DNA from: Pseudomonas sp. KK4 | GTDB taxonomy: Bacteria; Pseudomonadota; Gammaproteobacteria; Pseudomonadales; Pseudomonadaceae | DNA: 50,599 bases | Reading direction: 5' to 3' | Assembly: GCF_001984065.1 (NCBI RefSeq) | Contig: NZ_LYVP01000036.1 | Coordinates: 1 to 50,599, forward strand | Shown: piece by piece, positions 17,378 through 25,183 of the stretch | Numbering within the stretch: the stretch's first letter is position 1 | How the letters are laid out: the number at the start of each line of letters is the position of its first letter | Program-made: the position numbers and the translations under genes | The notes under the pieces: generated by a model | The model's input: the letters and a program-made list of their open reading frames with translations, nothing else | Database searches by the model: none | Told to the model about the DNA's origin: nothing

Positions 17378-17730
17378 GTCGAAAACCTTATCGCGTAGCC
17401 CTTGGCGACGATCCGTGTTTGCCCAATGGCGGCACCCGCTGAGGGGTTTTTCGGCAAGACGGTCACGACCCCTGCGCCGGTAGTGACGTAGGGGTATGAC
17501 TTGGTGTTGCCCAAGCCGTCGTTCTCTGCCGTCTGCACGTCCTGCGCTCTGGTGGGAATGATCATGAACACGCAGTTTGCCGGGTTGAAGCCAGGGATGC
17601 TGATTGTGTAGCTGGGCACGGCGCCGCTGAAATCGATGACACCTTGCCACAGCACCTGGTAGGTGAATGAATTGGTGTCCATGGCGAGCTGACCGCTCTC
17701 GTTAAAGACACGCAGGCCAAATAGAGCCAT
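17374..17730 (-). CDS. Tail tip accessory protein
   Basis: A 118-aa beta-rich protein (MALFGLRVFNESGQLAMDTN, GVVTVLPKNPSAG, IVAKGYAIRF). It follows J by 3 bp and overlaps the next gene by 4 bp. Such small proteins after J are frequent in Pseudomonas and Burkholderia lambdoid phages. Function unknown. Confidence 0.7.
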   Translation of the reverse strand: MALFGLRVFNESGQLAMDTNSFTYQVLWQGVIDFSGAVPSYTISIPGFNPANCVFMIIPTRAQDVQTAENDGLGNTKSYPYVTTGAGVVTVLPKNPSAGAAIGQTRIVAKGYAIRFST

Positions 17731-17733
17731 TGA

Positions 17734-20700
17734 TTACCCCAGATAGCCAAGACGGACACGCAGCACGTTGTTCGCGTCGTAGACCGACACGTTCAACGAG
17801 TTGATCACCAGCCGCCCCTGACCGGGAACGATGCCGTTGATCTCCAGTGTTCCGTCTTTGTTGAGAATCCAGCCTTGCTGGCCGGCGATGTAGTTGGTCG
17901 AGCTGATGTAGCTGCCGATCTTGGCGTTGGTGATGGTGCCGTCCTGAATGAAGGCGGAGTTCATGAACACCTGGCCACCCTGGACCGCGAACGGGACCGA
18001 GATCGCGCCGCCTGCGATGGTGTTGACGATCGCGAACCGGTCCGCGCTGACCAGGAACTGGCTCTGCAAACCGGCACCGGTGTTTTCAATGCTCAGACCG
18101 ATGCCGGCGGCGACGTACTTACCGTCAGCAGTGAGCTGCATCTTCACCGACCACATCGTCGACAGCTTGCCTGCGGTGTCGGCATAGGCCGTGGCCGTTT
18201 CCTGTATGGCTGCGGTGTTCTCGCCAACCTTCACGTTCACCTGCGTGATCGCCGTGGCCGTCGCCTCTTTGTCGGTGGCCACGGTCTGCCGCAGGTCGGT
18301 GACCGCTGCCTGGTTCTCGCCGACGATTGACGTCAGGGTCTCCGTCTTCTGTGCAATTGCCAGATTTTCCGAGGCCCTAACCTTCTCTTCGCTCGCGATC
18401 GCCGCCGTGCTGCTCCAGCCTTTCAACGCGTCGGCGAGATCGCCCTCCCCGTTGTCGTCCCGGTAAGCAGCGCTCAATGCCTGAAAGGCAGTGGCCTGCG
18501 CCGTGATCTCACCGTCGAGCTCGGTGATATCCGCCGTGTTGAATGCAACCTGCTGCGCCAGCCCGTTGGCCGTCTCGATCGATTTGCCAATGTCCAGCCA
18601 GTAGGCCGGGTTCGGCGGCGACGTGTTGGTCGGCACCGCACCGGTGGCCTGGTACAACCGTTGACCCAGGCGGACCATGTCCTCATCGGCGTAGGTCTTG
18701 GCCGGGTCGTACAGCAGGATGTCGTCCAGGGCGTCGATCTGGTCCTGCAGGCCAGGAATCTTATCGATTTCGTCGAGGATGTCCTGGCCCAGCTCTGTGC
18801 GGCCAATCTGCCCGGCGATCATTTCCAGAATCGGCGCAGCCTCGGAACTCGACTGCCCCTGTATACCCAGTCCCACTGGATACCACGGACCGATATTGCC
18901 GATCCGGTCGACCAGGCGCGCCCAGAAGTAAAAGGTCACGCCGGCGGCCAGGCCGAGCATCGAGAAGTCGCTTTGCGGGTACGACAGGTCCGTCAGCTTG
19001 GCTGCCGCTTCAAGGCTGGTCGACGGCCCATACCAGATTTCCGTGCGCTGGGTGTCCTCGGCGCCAGCCGGGAAACCCCACTTCAGGTAGATGCCGAACA
19101 GCAGCGGCGATGCCGTGAGGAACGACACCGCCGGCGGCAGCCCCTGCTTGCCGCTGAGGTTGGTCAGGATCGAGTTGCGCCAGATCGACGAGATGTCGAA
19201 AGCACTTACCGCGCGGACGCGGGCCACGTAGGCGCCGGCATAAATGCCAACAACGTCGACGCTGGTACCGCCGGTGCGCTGCAGCTTGATCCAGTTGCCG
19301 CTGTCCTTTCGCCATTCCACGTCATAACCAACTGCGCCGTTTACCGCGGGCCACGTGATGGTCATGGTGGCAACGGCGATGCCCTGGGACACGACCGAGT
19401 TTGCAATCAGGGTAACGCTTGCCGGTGCCGGTACCACGGTGATCGGAATGACACTGATCGGCCGCTCTTCTAGGCGAGCGCCGGTATCGATGTGCGCGAA
19501 CTTGCTCGGGTCGTACTGGACAGCTGAGATTTCAAAGACGCCCGCCTCCGGACGAGAAACGGCGGTCACCCGGTACAGCGGCACGGCCAGGTCGTCGGCA
19601 TCCAGTGCCCAAATCAATTCAGGCTCAGGCGCGATCGAATAGTCGACGGTCACAGTCAAAGCGCGGCCGGACACAGACTGCACGGTGCGCCCTTCACACT
19701 TGCCGTTCGGCAGGTTCAAGATCAGCCGATCCCCTGCCTTGGCCTGGGTATCGCGATCCAGCGTGACAGTGCGGCCCGCAACTGCGGAGATGCGCCCACC
19801 TATCGGCCGGCCCGCGAGGAGCTCGTCCGCAATGGGGATGACGTAGCCAGGCAGTGGAATGCGCCCATCAAGTCCAACGCGGAAACTGACGGCGCGATCC
19901 TTGGAGTTGGTGAGCAGAGCCCACTTGCCCCGGCGCTGAGCCTCAGACTCGCGGTTGCAACCGATCGCGCTGATCTCGAGCACATTGTCGCCGTAGCGCC
20001 GCTGCAGCTTGGTATCGGTCACCGCCGTTACGTCGGTGTCGTAGTTGTTCTCCGGGTTGTCGTAACTGATCAGAGCGCGGCTGTACCTGGTCCGCTCCGA
20101 TGCGCTCGAGTAAGTGAACTTGCCGTCGACAACGTTCGCCCGGGTGTAAGCGAAGTCAAAATCGGTCGCGCGCGGCATGTCGGACAGCGTGAAGACCTGG
20201 CCTTGCGCCCAGTAGGTCATGCCCCGGTAGATGGCCGAGATATCGCGCAGTAGCGACCAGGCGTCAGCCTTGCCCTGAAGGTTGAGGTTGCAGAGAAAGC
20301 GCGGCTCTTGCCCACCCTTTCCATCTGGGACCAGTTGGTCGCAATACTGGGCGATCCGGTAGAGCTCCCACTTGTCCACCTGCCACGGCTTGATGCGCCG
20401 GCCCAGGCCAAAGCGGTCACTGACGGTGATGTCATATGTCATCCACGCGGGGTTGTCAGTCCAGGCCTGCTTGAATGTGCCATCCCAAACACCGGTGTAG
20501 GACCGAGTTTCAGCATTGTAATTACTCGGTACCGGCACCTTTTTCAGCTTGGTGTCGACGGTTACCGCTGGGATGCTGCGGAACTGCTCGGCCGAAAACT
20601 CGATGTAAAGCAGTGCGGTATTTGGGTAGCGAAGCTTTGCGTCGATTACCTCGGTGAAACCAGCGATCTGCATCGTATCGGCGATTTTGTTGTTGTTCTG

Positions 20701-21297
20701 GTTAGGCGTGATGCGTGTAACGCGCATCAGCCACCCGCTTGTTGCAGCGGGCAGATCAACGCGGCGAGTGCGCTCATATACGGTGGTGGTTTTGCCATCA
20801 ACTGCCTCGCTGAGTACTTCCTGATAGGTGCCCCCATCGGTGGCCAGCTCAACTTTGTACTCAATCCGGTACCCGTTCACATTGCCGTTGGCATCAACTG
20901 ATTGCAGGGCCGGCCAGGAGAAGCGCAGGCGCACAGCAGAGAGCTCGGTGTTGCTGATGGCTCTTACCCAAGGAGTGCCGCTGCGCAACTCAATGCCCAA
21001 GGTGGTCTCGTTTTCTACGGAGGGGATACCCTGGATGTAATCCTGCTCGATCGAGCCGTTGCGATACTCCCACTTCACGTTTGGGAAATTCATGTTCCCT
21101 TGTGGATCTTGCAGTGGCGTGTTGTCGAGATAGATATCCTGCGCCGTCGGATTGCCGGCGAACTCACCCTCTCCCATCGCTATGAGAATTTTCGCCATGG
21201 CCACCGAGCGCAAGCTGTCCGGTGCTTCGGTCGGGGTCTTAGGCTTGTCCGACCCACCCTTAGCGCCGAAAACGTCCAATTGATGTGCTGCACCCAT
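17734..21297 (-). CDS. Tail tip/host specificity protein J
   Basis: A 1187-aa lambda gpJ-like central tail-tip protein. The start at 21297 (MGAAHQLDVFGAKGGSDKPK) has GGAGG ahead of it; the longer frame to 21426 is rejected. The N-terminal half is the conserved tip domain (AMAKILIAMGEGEFAG, SRALISYDNPENNYDTDVTA). FN3-like repeats follow at about 660-840, and the C-terminal part (about 880-1150) has long heptads and a beta-rich end typical of J-family tails. It is the likely primary receptor determinant. It lies downstream of a terminator hairpin. Confidence 0.93.
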   Translation of the reverse strand: MGAAHQLDVFGAKGGSDKPKTPTEAPDSLRSVAMAKILIAMGEGEFAGNPTAQDIYLDNTPLQDPQGNMNFPNVKWEYRNGSIEQDYIQGIPSVENETTLGIELRSGTPWVRAISNTELSAVRLRFSWPALQSVDANGNVNGYRIEYKVELATDGGTYQEVLSEAVDGKTTTVYERTRRVDLPAATSGWLMRVTRITPNQNNNKIADTMQIAGFTEVIDAKLRYPNTALLYIEFSAEQFRSIPAVTVDTKLKKVPVPSNYNAETRSYTGVWDGTFKQAWTDNPAWMTYDITVSDRFGLGRRIKPWQVDKWELYRIAQYCDQLVPDGKGGQEPRFLCNLNLQGKADAWSLLRDISAIYRGMTYWAQGQVFTLSDMPRATDFDFAYTRANVVDGKFTYSSASERTRYSRALISYDNPENNYDTDVTAVTDTKLQRRYGDNVLEISAIGCNRESEAQRRGKWALLTNSKDRAVSFRVGLDGRIPLPGYVIPIADELLAGRPIGGRISAVAGRTVTLDRDTQAKAGDRLILNLPNGKCEGRTVQSVSGRALTVTVDYSIAPEPELIWALDADDLAVPLYRVTAVSRPEAGVFEISAVQYDPSKFAHIDTGARLEERPISVIPITVVPAPASVTLIANSVVSQGIAVATMTITWPAVNGAVGYDVEWRKDSGNWIKLQRTGGTSVDVVGIYAGAYVARVRAVSAFDISSIWRNSILTNLSGKQGLPPAVSFLTASPLLFGIYLKWGFPAGAEDTQRTEIWYGPSTSLEAAAKLTDLSYPQSDFSMLGLAAGVTFYFWARLVDRIGNIGPWYPVGLGIQGQSSSEAAPILEMIAGQIGRTELGQDILDEIDKIPGLQDQIDALDDILLYDPAKTYADEDMVRLGQRLYQATGAVPTNTSPPNPAYWLDIGKSIETANGLAQQVAFNTADITELDGEITAQATAFQALSAAYRDDNGEGDLADALKGWSSTAAIASEEKVRASENLAIAQKTETLTSIVGENQAAVTDLRQTVATDKEATATAITQVNVKVGENTAAIQETATAYADTAGKLSTMWSVKMQLTADGKYVAAGIGLSIENTGAGLQSQFLVSADRFAIVNTIAGGAISVPFAVQGGQVFMNSAFIQDGTITNAKIGSYISSTNYIAGQQGWILNKDGTLEINGIVPGQGRLVINSLNVSVYDANNVLRVRLGYLG

Positions 21298-21314
21298 GTT
21301 TTCCTCCAGGCAAT

Positions 21315-21335
21315 AAAAAACCGCCTCATGGGCGG
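21315..21335 (-). terminator. Intrinsic terminator between tail genes I and J
   Basis: On the minus strand CCGCC-CATGA-GGCGG is followed by TTTTTTATTG. It lies inside the late operon, just upstream of the J ribosome site, so J expression needs read-through. Confidence 0.75.
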
Positions 21336-21356
21336 CTGTGATGTTGCGACGACTGG

Positions 21357-21950
21357 CTACATTTGGTCTTCGGCATAAATCGCGGCACTGATGATCGCCC
21401 CACCCACCCGACGCTTGCCGTAGCACAGAGGAACAGGATTGCCGCTCGCAGTTGTGTTTTTTGCAGAACCAAACGCGTAGCCGGGAGTGTTCTCGGGGGC
21501 AGCACTCGTCTTCAAACCCTTCGGTTGAGGGCTGAGCATTTGGATTACACCACCAGCGACCAGGCCGATACCCGCGCCAATCAGCGGTGTACCAAATGGC
21601 GTAGCCGCCGCGAGTACGCCAACGACAATAAGGATTGCGCCGACGATGGTCTGCAAGATTCCACCGCGCTTGCTGCCGACGATGACCGGGGCGATGCGGA
21701 TATCTCCGCCACCGCTGTAATCAAGCTCGGCTTCACCGATGTTGGTCTTCCCGCGAAACACCGCGAACTCCATTCCGCGAGACTTGGCGTTGGAGAGGAA
21801 GCGCTCGAAGCCGGGAATCTGCACGCAAAGCGCTTTAATTGCCTCCGCCGGCGATTTTACCGACAGTCGGAAGGAGCGTCCGAACTGGCGTAATTGGCCA
21901 TACAAGCGGATCGTAATCATAGGCTGATACTCGATCGCCGTTTCGTACAT
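21357..21950 (-). CDS. Tail assembly protein I
   Basis: A 197-aa lambda gpI-like protein. The N-terminal ubiquitin-like part is ITIRLYGQLRQFGRSFRLSV, followed by AEAIKALCVQIPGF. A Gly/Ala-rich hydrophobic stretch (about 100-135) and the C-terminal SGNPVPLCYGKRRVGGAIIS complete the family pattern. GGAG lies 7 bp before the ATG at 21950; longer frames are rejected. It acts in tail-tip assembly with J, K and L. Confidence 0.9.
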   Translation of the reverse strand: MYETAIEYQPMITIRLYGQLRQFGRSFRLSVKSPAEAIKALCVQIPGFERFLSNAKSRGMEFAVFRGKTNIGEAELDYSGGGDIRIAPVIVGSKRGGILQTIVGAILIVVGVLAAATPFGTPLIGAGIGLVAGGVIQMLSPQPKGLKTSAAPENTPGYAFGSAKNTTASGNPVPLCYGKRRVGGAIISAAIYAEDQM

Positions 21951-21968
21951 TGCTTTTCTCCAAGCAAT

Positions 21969-21987
21969 AAAAACCGCCCGAAGGCGG
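21969..21987 (-). terminator. Intrinsic terminator after the lipoprotein gene
   Basis: Minus strand CCGCC-TTCG-GGCGG with TTTTTATTG following. A tight tetraloop hairpin 15 bp after the lipoprotein stop and upstream of tail gene I. Confidence 0.8.
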
Positions 21988-22002
21988 CTATTTGAATTTG
22001 AG

Positions 22003-22425
22003 TTAGTTGTAGTCGACGTACGGACCGATATAGAAACCTGCCATGTCGCCGCTGATCCTATAAAGGCTTTCCTTCCCCGTTTGAACATTTGCCGAGATAG
22101 TGCGAATCGCTGCACCTGCGCACAGGCCGGTTCCAGCCAACCCGGCACCAAGGTTGGGTGTGCCAGGAGGAAGATAGAACGATGCGCGCTGGCCGGTACC
22201 GATTTTTGCTGCCTTTCTGCCATCCACATAAACGACTATATCGCAGCCCGAACCGACCGCACCTGAGTCACGAACTACCGTTATTTTCCCACTGGCGCCA
22301 GAGGGCTTTGACTGGAATGCGTAAACCTCGTCTGACGGAACCGGCTTCGCGTCTCTCACTGAAATTGCAGTCGAAGCACAACCGGCCAGCAACATAACCG
22401 CCACCGCCCCTATCAAAATCCGCAT
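22003..22425 (-). CDS. Phage-encoded lipoprotein, exclusion candidate
   Basis: A 140-aa protein with a short lipoprotein signal and lipobox LLAGC (Cys16). The mature chain is Gly-rich with two further Cys (SGCDIVVYVDG, GTGLCAGAAI) and shows a beta-domain like DUF2846-type lipoproteins (VYVDGRKAAKIGTGQRASFY). It interrupts the tail genes between K and I and is closed off by its own terminator. Phages of this type place surface-exclusion lipoproteins here (compare Cor of N15/phi80), so superinfection exclusion is a reasonable inference, not shown. Confidence 0.75.
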   Translation of the reverse strand: MRILIGAVAVMLLAGCASTAISVRDAKPVPSDEVYAFQSKPSGASGKITVVRDSGAVGSGCDIVVYVDGRKAAKIGTGQRASFYLPPGTPNLGAGLAGTGLCAGAAIRTISANVQTGKESLYRISGDMAGFYIGPYVDYN

Positions 22426-22485
22426 GATTCTTCCTCGTCCTGAAAGGATCTGACTTTATCGTGGTACAGGCCGACCAACCAGCGC

Positions 22486-22914
22486 TCAAGCTTCCAGTTT
22501 TGGCCAATTGAACTTGTAGTTGAGCGGAGGGAGTTCGTAGTGCTCTGCCAAATAGAGCGCGAGCATTTCACCTTCCTTTGCATACGCGGCCGCTTTATCA
22601 ACTGTCGGGTACCAGGTGACCCAGAGAGTTTCTAATGGGAAAACTTTTTCGAAAGACGCGTAATTGAAGCGCCATCCGGCCATGTGGCCGGATTTACCTG
22701 GATTCTTGGCGCATCGAACAAACGCAGAGAGCCGACGGCGCAAGTTATCCGATTCGCCAATGGTCAAAACACCATGTTCATCTGAACCAACTGCGCGCTG
22801 TATCGCATGATCGGCGCAGATGATATACGCGCCAGGCACCCCCGGGGCGCTCTGAAAATGTTCGGTGAGCTTGAGCCATTCAGGTTCCCAGCCTTCCCAA
22901 TTTTTTACTTTCAT
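22486..22914 (-). CDS. GIY-YIG-like nuclease-fold protein
   Basis: A 142-aa protein. PGAYIIC (about 21-27) and LTIGESDNLRRRLSAF (about 48-63) resemble the GIY and YIG strands plus the following Arg-bearing helix; AKEGEMLALYLAEHYELPPLN (about 112-132) resembles the conserved Glu helix of the family. The canonical Tyr of YIG is replaced by Thr. The start at 22914 is favoured by GGATG upstream; ATG 22923 is possible. It lies in an accessory block within the tail genes. Homing or defence nuclease roles are possible but unproven. Confidence 0.62.
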   Translation of the reverse strand: MKVKNWEGWEPEWLKLTEHFQSAPGVPGAYIICADHAIQRAVGSDEHGVLTIGESDNLRRRLSAFVRCAKNPGKSGHMAGWRFNYASFEKVFPLETLWVTWYPTVDKAAAYAKEGEMLALYLAEHYELPPLNYKFNWPKLEA

Positions 22915-23022
22915 CGATCGCATCCGTTGGTAAAGGCATAACGATATCACGAGCTGTACGAATCCCCAGTAACACATCGCCACTCTGCGTAGTAGCCTTC
23001 TGCCTTCAAGCAATGGATAACC

Positions 23023-23055
23023 CCCAGTCCTTTGCCTACAAACCCAAGGACTGGG
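23023..23055. repeat. 10-bp inverted repeat
   Basis: CCCAGTCCTT and AAGGACTGGG enclose 13 bases, between the divergent genes at 22914 and 23099. No U-tract is present. It could be an operator or mRNA hairpin. Confidence 0.5.
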
Positions 23056-23098
23056 ATTGCGCCAATCCTGGCGCTAACTGACGACCTAGGAGGTCGAT

Positions 23099-23287
23099 GT
23101 GAGTGCAACATATCTCAATCAAATATTGCGATCAGCCGAGCAAAACGCTAACCATATGGCGCGGAATGCCCCACAGGATCAACGAGGCCAAGAGTTTGCT
23201 AAGGCAGCACATGCTGCAATAGCTGATTTGGCAAAGGCTGTGATCGAGTTGCACAAACGTGTTGAAGATCTCGAAGAAAAACAGTGA
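23099..23287 (+). CDS. Small coiled-coil protein, opposite to late genes
   Basis: A 62-aa protein. GGAGG at 23089-23093 lies 5 bp before the GTG start; the overlapping ATG is out of frame. Helical throughout with a C-terminal heptad (LAKAVIELHKRVEDLEEKQ). Plus-strand orientation within a minus-strand operon marks it as cargo. Function unknown. Confidence 0.62.
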   Translation: MSATYLNQILRSAEQNANHMARNAPQDQRGQEFAKAAHAAIADLAKAVIELHKRVEDLEEKQ

Positions 23288-23289
23288 AA

Positions 23290-24075
23290 TTAGGCCGGGG
23301 CATTCCCGGCCGTCTCCATTGATTTTGCATCGACGTGCCGAAGAATCAGCCTGGAACGTTCGAGCCAAGGGCCACCGAAGACGATGATCTCGCTCGGGCG
23401 CCCGTACAGGTGGTGCAGCAGAAATGGCCCGGGGCCGAAGGCGTTCGAGTCTTCTCCAGGTAGCGCCGGATCGGTGCCGAGGTAAATTCCGGCATGGTTC
23501 GGGTGAGCCGTGCGGCCGACGGCCATAACGATCATGTCGCCGCGCTGCGGCCGGTCCACACGAACGAATCCCGCCGCTGCGTAGTTCGATTCATAAAGGC
23601 TTTCCGCCTCCGCACTTTCCCACCACCCCTCTTCCCGCTTGAAGGCCTCGAATTCCAGCCCCCACTCCCGCTTGTACCAGTCAGCACAGACCTGCCAGCA
23701 GTCCCAGGCGCCGTGCACGAATGGGCGATTGAGCAACGGCGTATTGCCGGTCGGGGTGATGCTTCGCAGGTCTCCTTCCGGCCAGCTCAGGATGTGCCAG
23801 GGCAGCGCCGTGGACTCGCACATAGCCAAGTCGTGTGGTGACGGCCGACTGGTTGCATCCGGGTGCGAGTGGAAAATTCCGATCACCTCGCCGACGTCTT
23901 CCGCTGCGGCGTAGTCCTCGGGATCGATCCGGAACTCTTCGGTCGGCTCGATGGAGCTGTTTCGGCAAGGGTAATATTTCTGCTTCGTGCCGATCGCCAG
24001 CAGCAGCCCGCAGGCCTCGCGCGGGTACTGCGCGGCGGCATGCGCCGTCATGGCGCTCAAGACGTGCTTGCGCAT
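23290..24075 (-). CDS. Tail assembly protein K (JAMM plus NlpC/P60)
   Basis: A 261-aa lambda gpK-like protein with two domains. The JAB/MPN metalloprotease domain (about 1-105) has Glu20 in YPREACGLL and H69-S-H71-P with S79 and D82 (JAMM motif). The NlpC/P60 cysteine-peptidase domain (about 118-240) has Cys126 in GAWDCWQVC and His194 in HPNHAGIYLG. AGGAG precedes the ATG at 24075. It acts in tail-tip maturation and perhaps cell-wall opening during infection. Confidence 0.92.
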   Translation of the reverse strand: MRKHVLSAMTAHAAAQYPREACGLLLAIGTKQKYYPCRNSSIEPTEEFRIDPEDYAAAEDVGEVIGIFHSHPDATSRPSPHDLAMCESTALPWHILSWPEGDLRSITPTGNTPLLNRPFVHGAWDCWQVCADWYKREWGLEFEAFKREEGWWESAEAESLYESNYAAAGFVRVDRPQRGDMIVMAVGRTAHPNHAGIYLGTDPALPGEDSNAFGPGPFLLHHLYGRPSEIIVFGGPWLERSRLILRHVDAKSMETAGNAPA

Positions 24076-24077
24076 GA

Positions 24078-24830
24078 TCAGCTCCTGGCGATCAGGGACA
24101 CCGCGGGGAATCCGCCGTGAGGAAGTTGGTTGTTCTGGCCGAAGCGCAACTTGCAGGACTTGAGCCCGCCCTTGCATTCGTCCTTGCTCGGGTCGTCCGT
24201 GGGATTGTCGTCGTCATCGAACATCGCCCCGCCGGTGTAACCACAGTTCGGCCCGCGGTAGCCCCCGGTCATTGCCCAGTGGCAGAAGGTCGTCATCTGG
24301 CGCCCCGGCAGCCCGTGGTTGTCGATTTCACCAGGTGAAGAAAGCTCCCACTGCACAACCTCGCCGTCCTCGCCGGTCTTCTGGTCGATGAACCAGATCT
24401 CCAGCGCCTCCTGAGTTGGGTCGGCAGTCGGATTTCCCTCAGGAAAATTCGCCGCGTCCAGGTACTTGGCCAGGGTTTCGCGCACGGTCAGCTGAAACTT
24501 CAGCAGGTCATCGAAAGCCAGGCACAGCGCCGTGATGCGTCCGTTGACGTTGCCGGCCATGAACACTGGCCGCGTAGCGCTGCCATTACTGTCGGCGCCG
24601 ATGCCGTCGATCTGCACTGGCCAGGCCGCGTACTCATTGCCCTGCCACCAGATCGATTTCGCGGGTAGTTCCTCTGCCGAGCTTTCGTAGGCCAGCAGCT
24701 CTTCGGGCGCGTGCGGAATCGCATGGGCATGAAAACGCAGCACGTCGGCGCCGTATTCCGTGCCATCGATTTCAAACAGGCGAATTTCGCCACCGGGCTC
24801 CAGCTTCTGGATGTCCGTGATCAGTGCCAT
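24078..24830 (-). CDS. Minor tail protein L
   Basis: A 250-aa lambda gpL-like tail-tip protein. The N-terminal part (FEIDGTEYGADVLRFHAHAI) is the tip fold. The C-terminal domain has four Cys (TTFCHWAM, GPNCGYTGG, ECKGGLKSC), the positions that hold an iron-sulfur cluster in lambda gpL. It lies 2 bp upstream of K and 11 bp downstream of M. Confidence 0.92.
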   Translation of the reverse strand: MALITDIQKLEPGGEIRLFEIDGTEYGADVLRFHAHAIPHAPEELLAYESSAEELPAKSIWWQGNEYAAWPVQIDGIGADSNGSATRPVFMAGNVNGRITALCLAFDDLLKFQLTVRETLAKYLDAANFPEGNPTADPTQEALEIWFIDQKTGEDGEVVQWELSSPGEIDNHGLPGRQMTTFCHWAMTGGYRGPNCGYTGGAMFDDDDNPTDDPSKDECKGGLKSCKLRFGQNNQLPHGGFPAVSLIARS

Positions 24831-24841
24831 GCGGCGTTACC

Positions 24842-25180
24842 TCAGGGGTGAAAGGTTTGCTGGAAGGTGGCGGTGATGGCGTAGACCTGGCCTCCACGGT
24901 GCACGGGCTTGTAGCCGGTGCACTTGTAGAGCCCAAGTACGCCAAGGGGCGGCGTCCAGAGAAAGCCTTTTGAGCCCTTGTGCCGGTCGAGGAACTTCCT
25001 GATCTCCAAGATTCGGGACGCCATACCGGTGAAGGTCACCGGCCAGGATTCCGACTGATTGTTGAGACCATCCTCGACGGCCTGCTCGTAGCCATCGCCG
25101 AACTTCTTGGAGCGGACACGTTGTGTGATATCACCCTCTGCGCCCTTCTCCACTGCCCAGGTGAATCGCTCAATTGCCAT
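24842..25180 (-). CDS. Minor tail protein M
   Basis: A 112-aa lambda gpM-like protein. RSKKFGDGYEQAVEDGLNNQ and GFLWTPPLG are family landmarks. Usual length. It links the tape measure to the tip proteins during tail assembly and lies 3 bp after the tape measure gene. Confidence 0.92.
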   Translation of the reverse strand: MAIERFTWAVEKGAEGDITQRVRSKKFGDGYEQAVEDGLNNQSESWPVTFTGMASRILEIRKFLDRHKGSKGFLWTPPLGVLGLYKCTGYKPVHRGGQVYAITATFQQTFHP

Positions 25181-25183
25181 AGA

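Noticed and set aside
21298..21426. N-terminal extension of J to 21426
   Set aside because: It would read through a terminator hairpin and the end of gene I; the ATG at 21297 has GGAGG at proper spacing.
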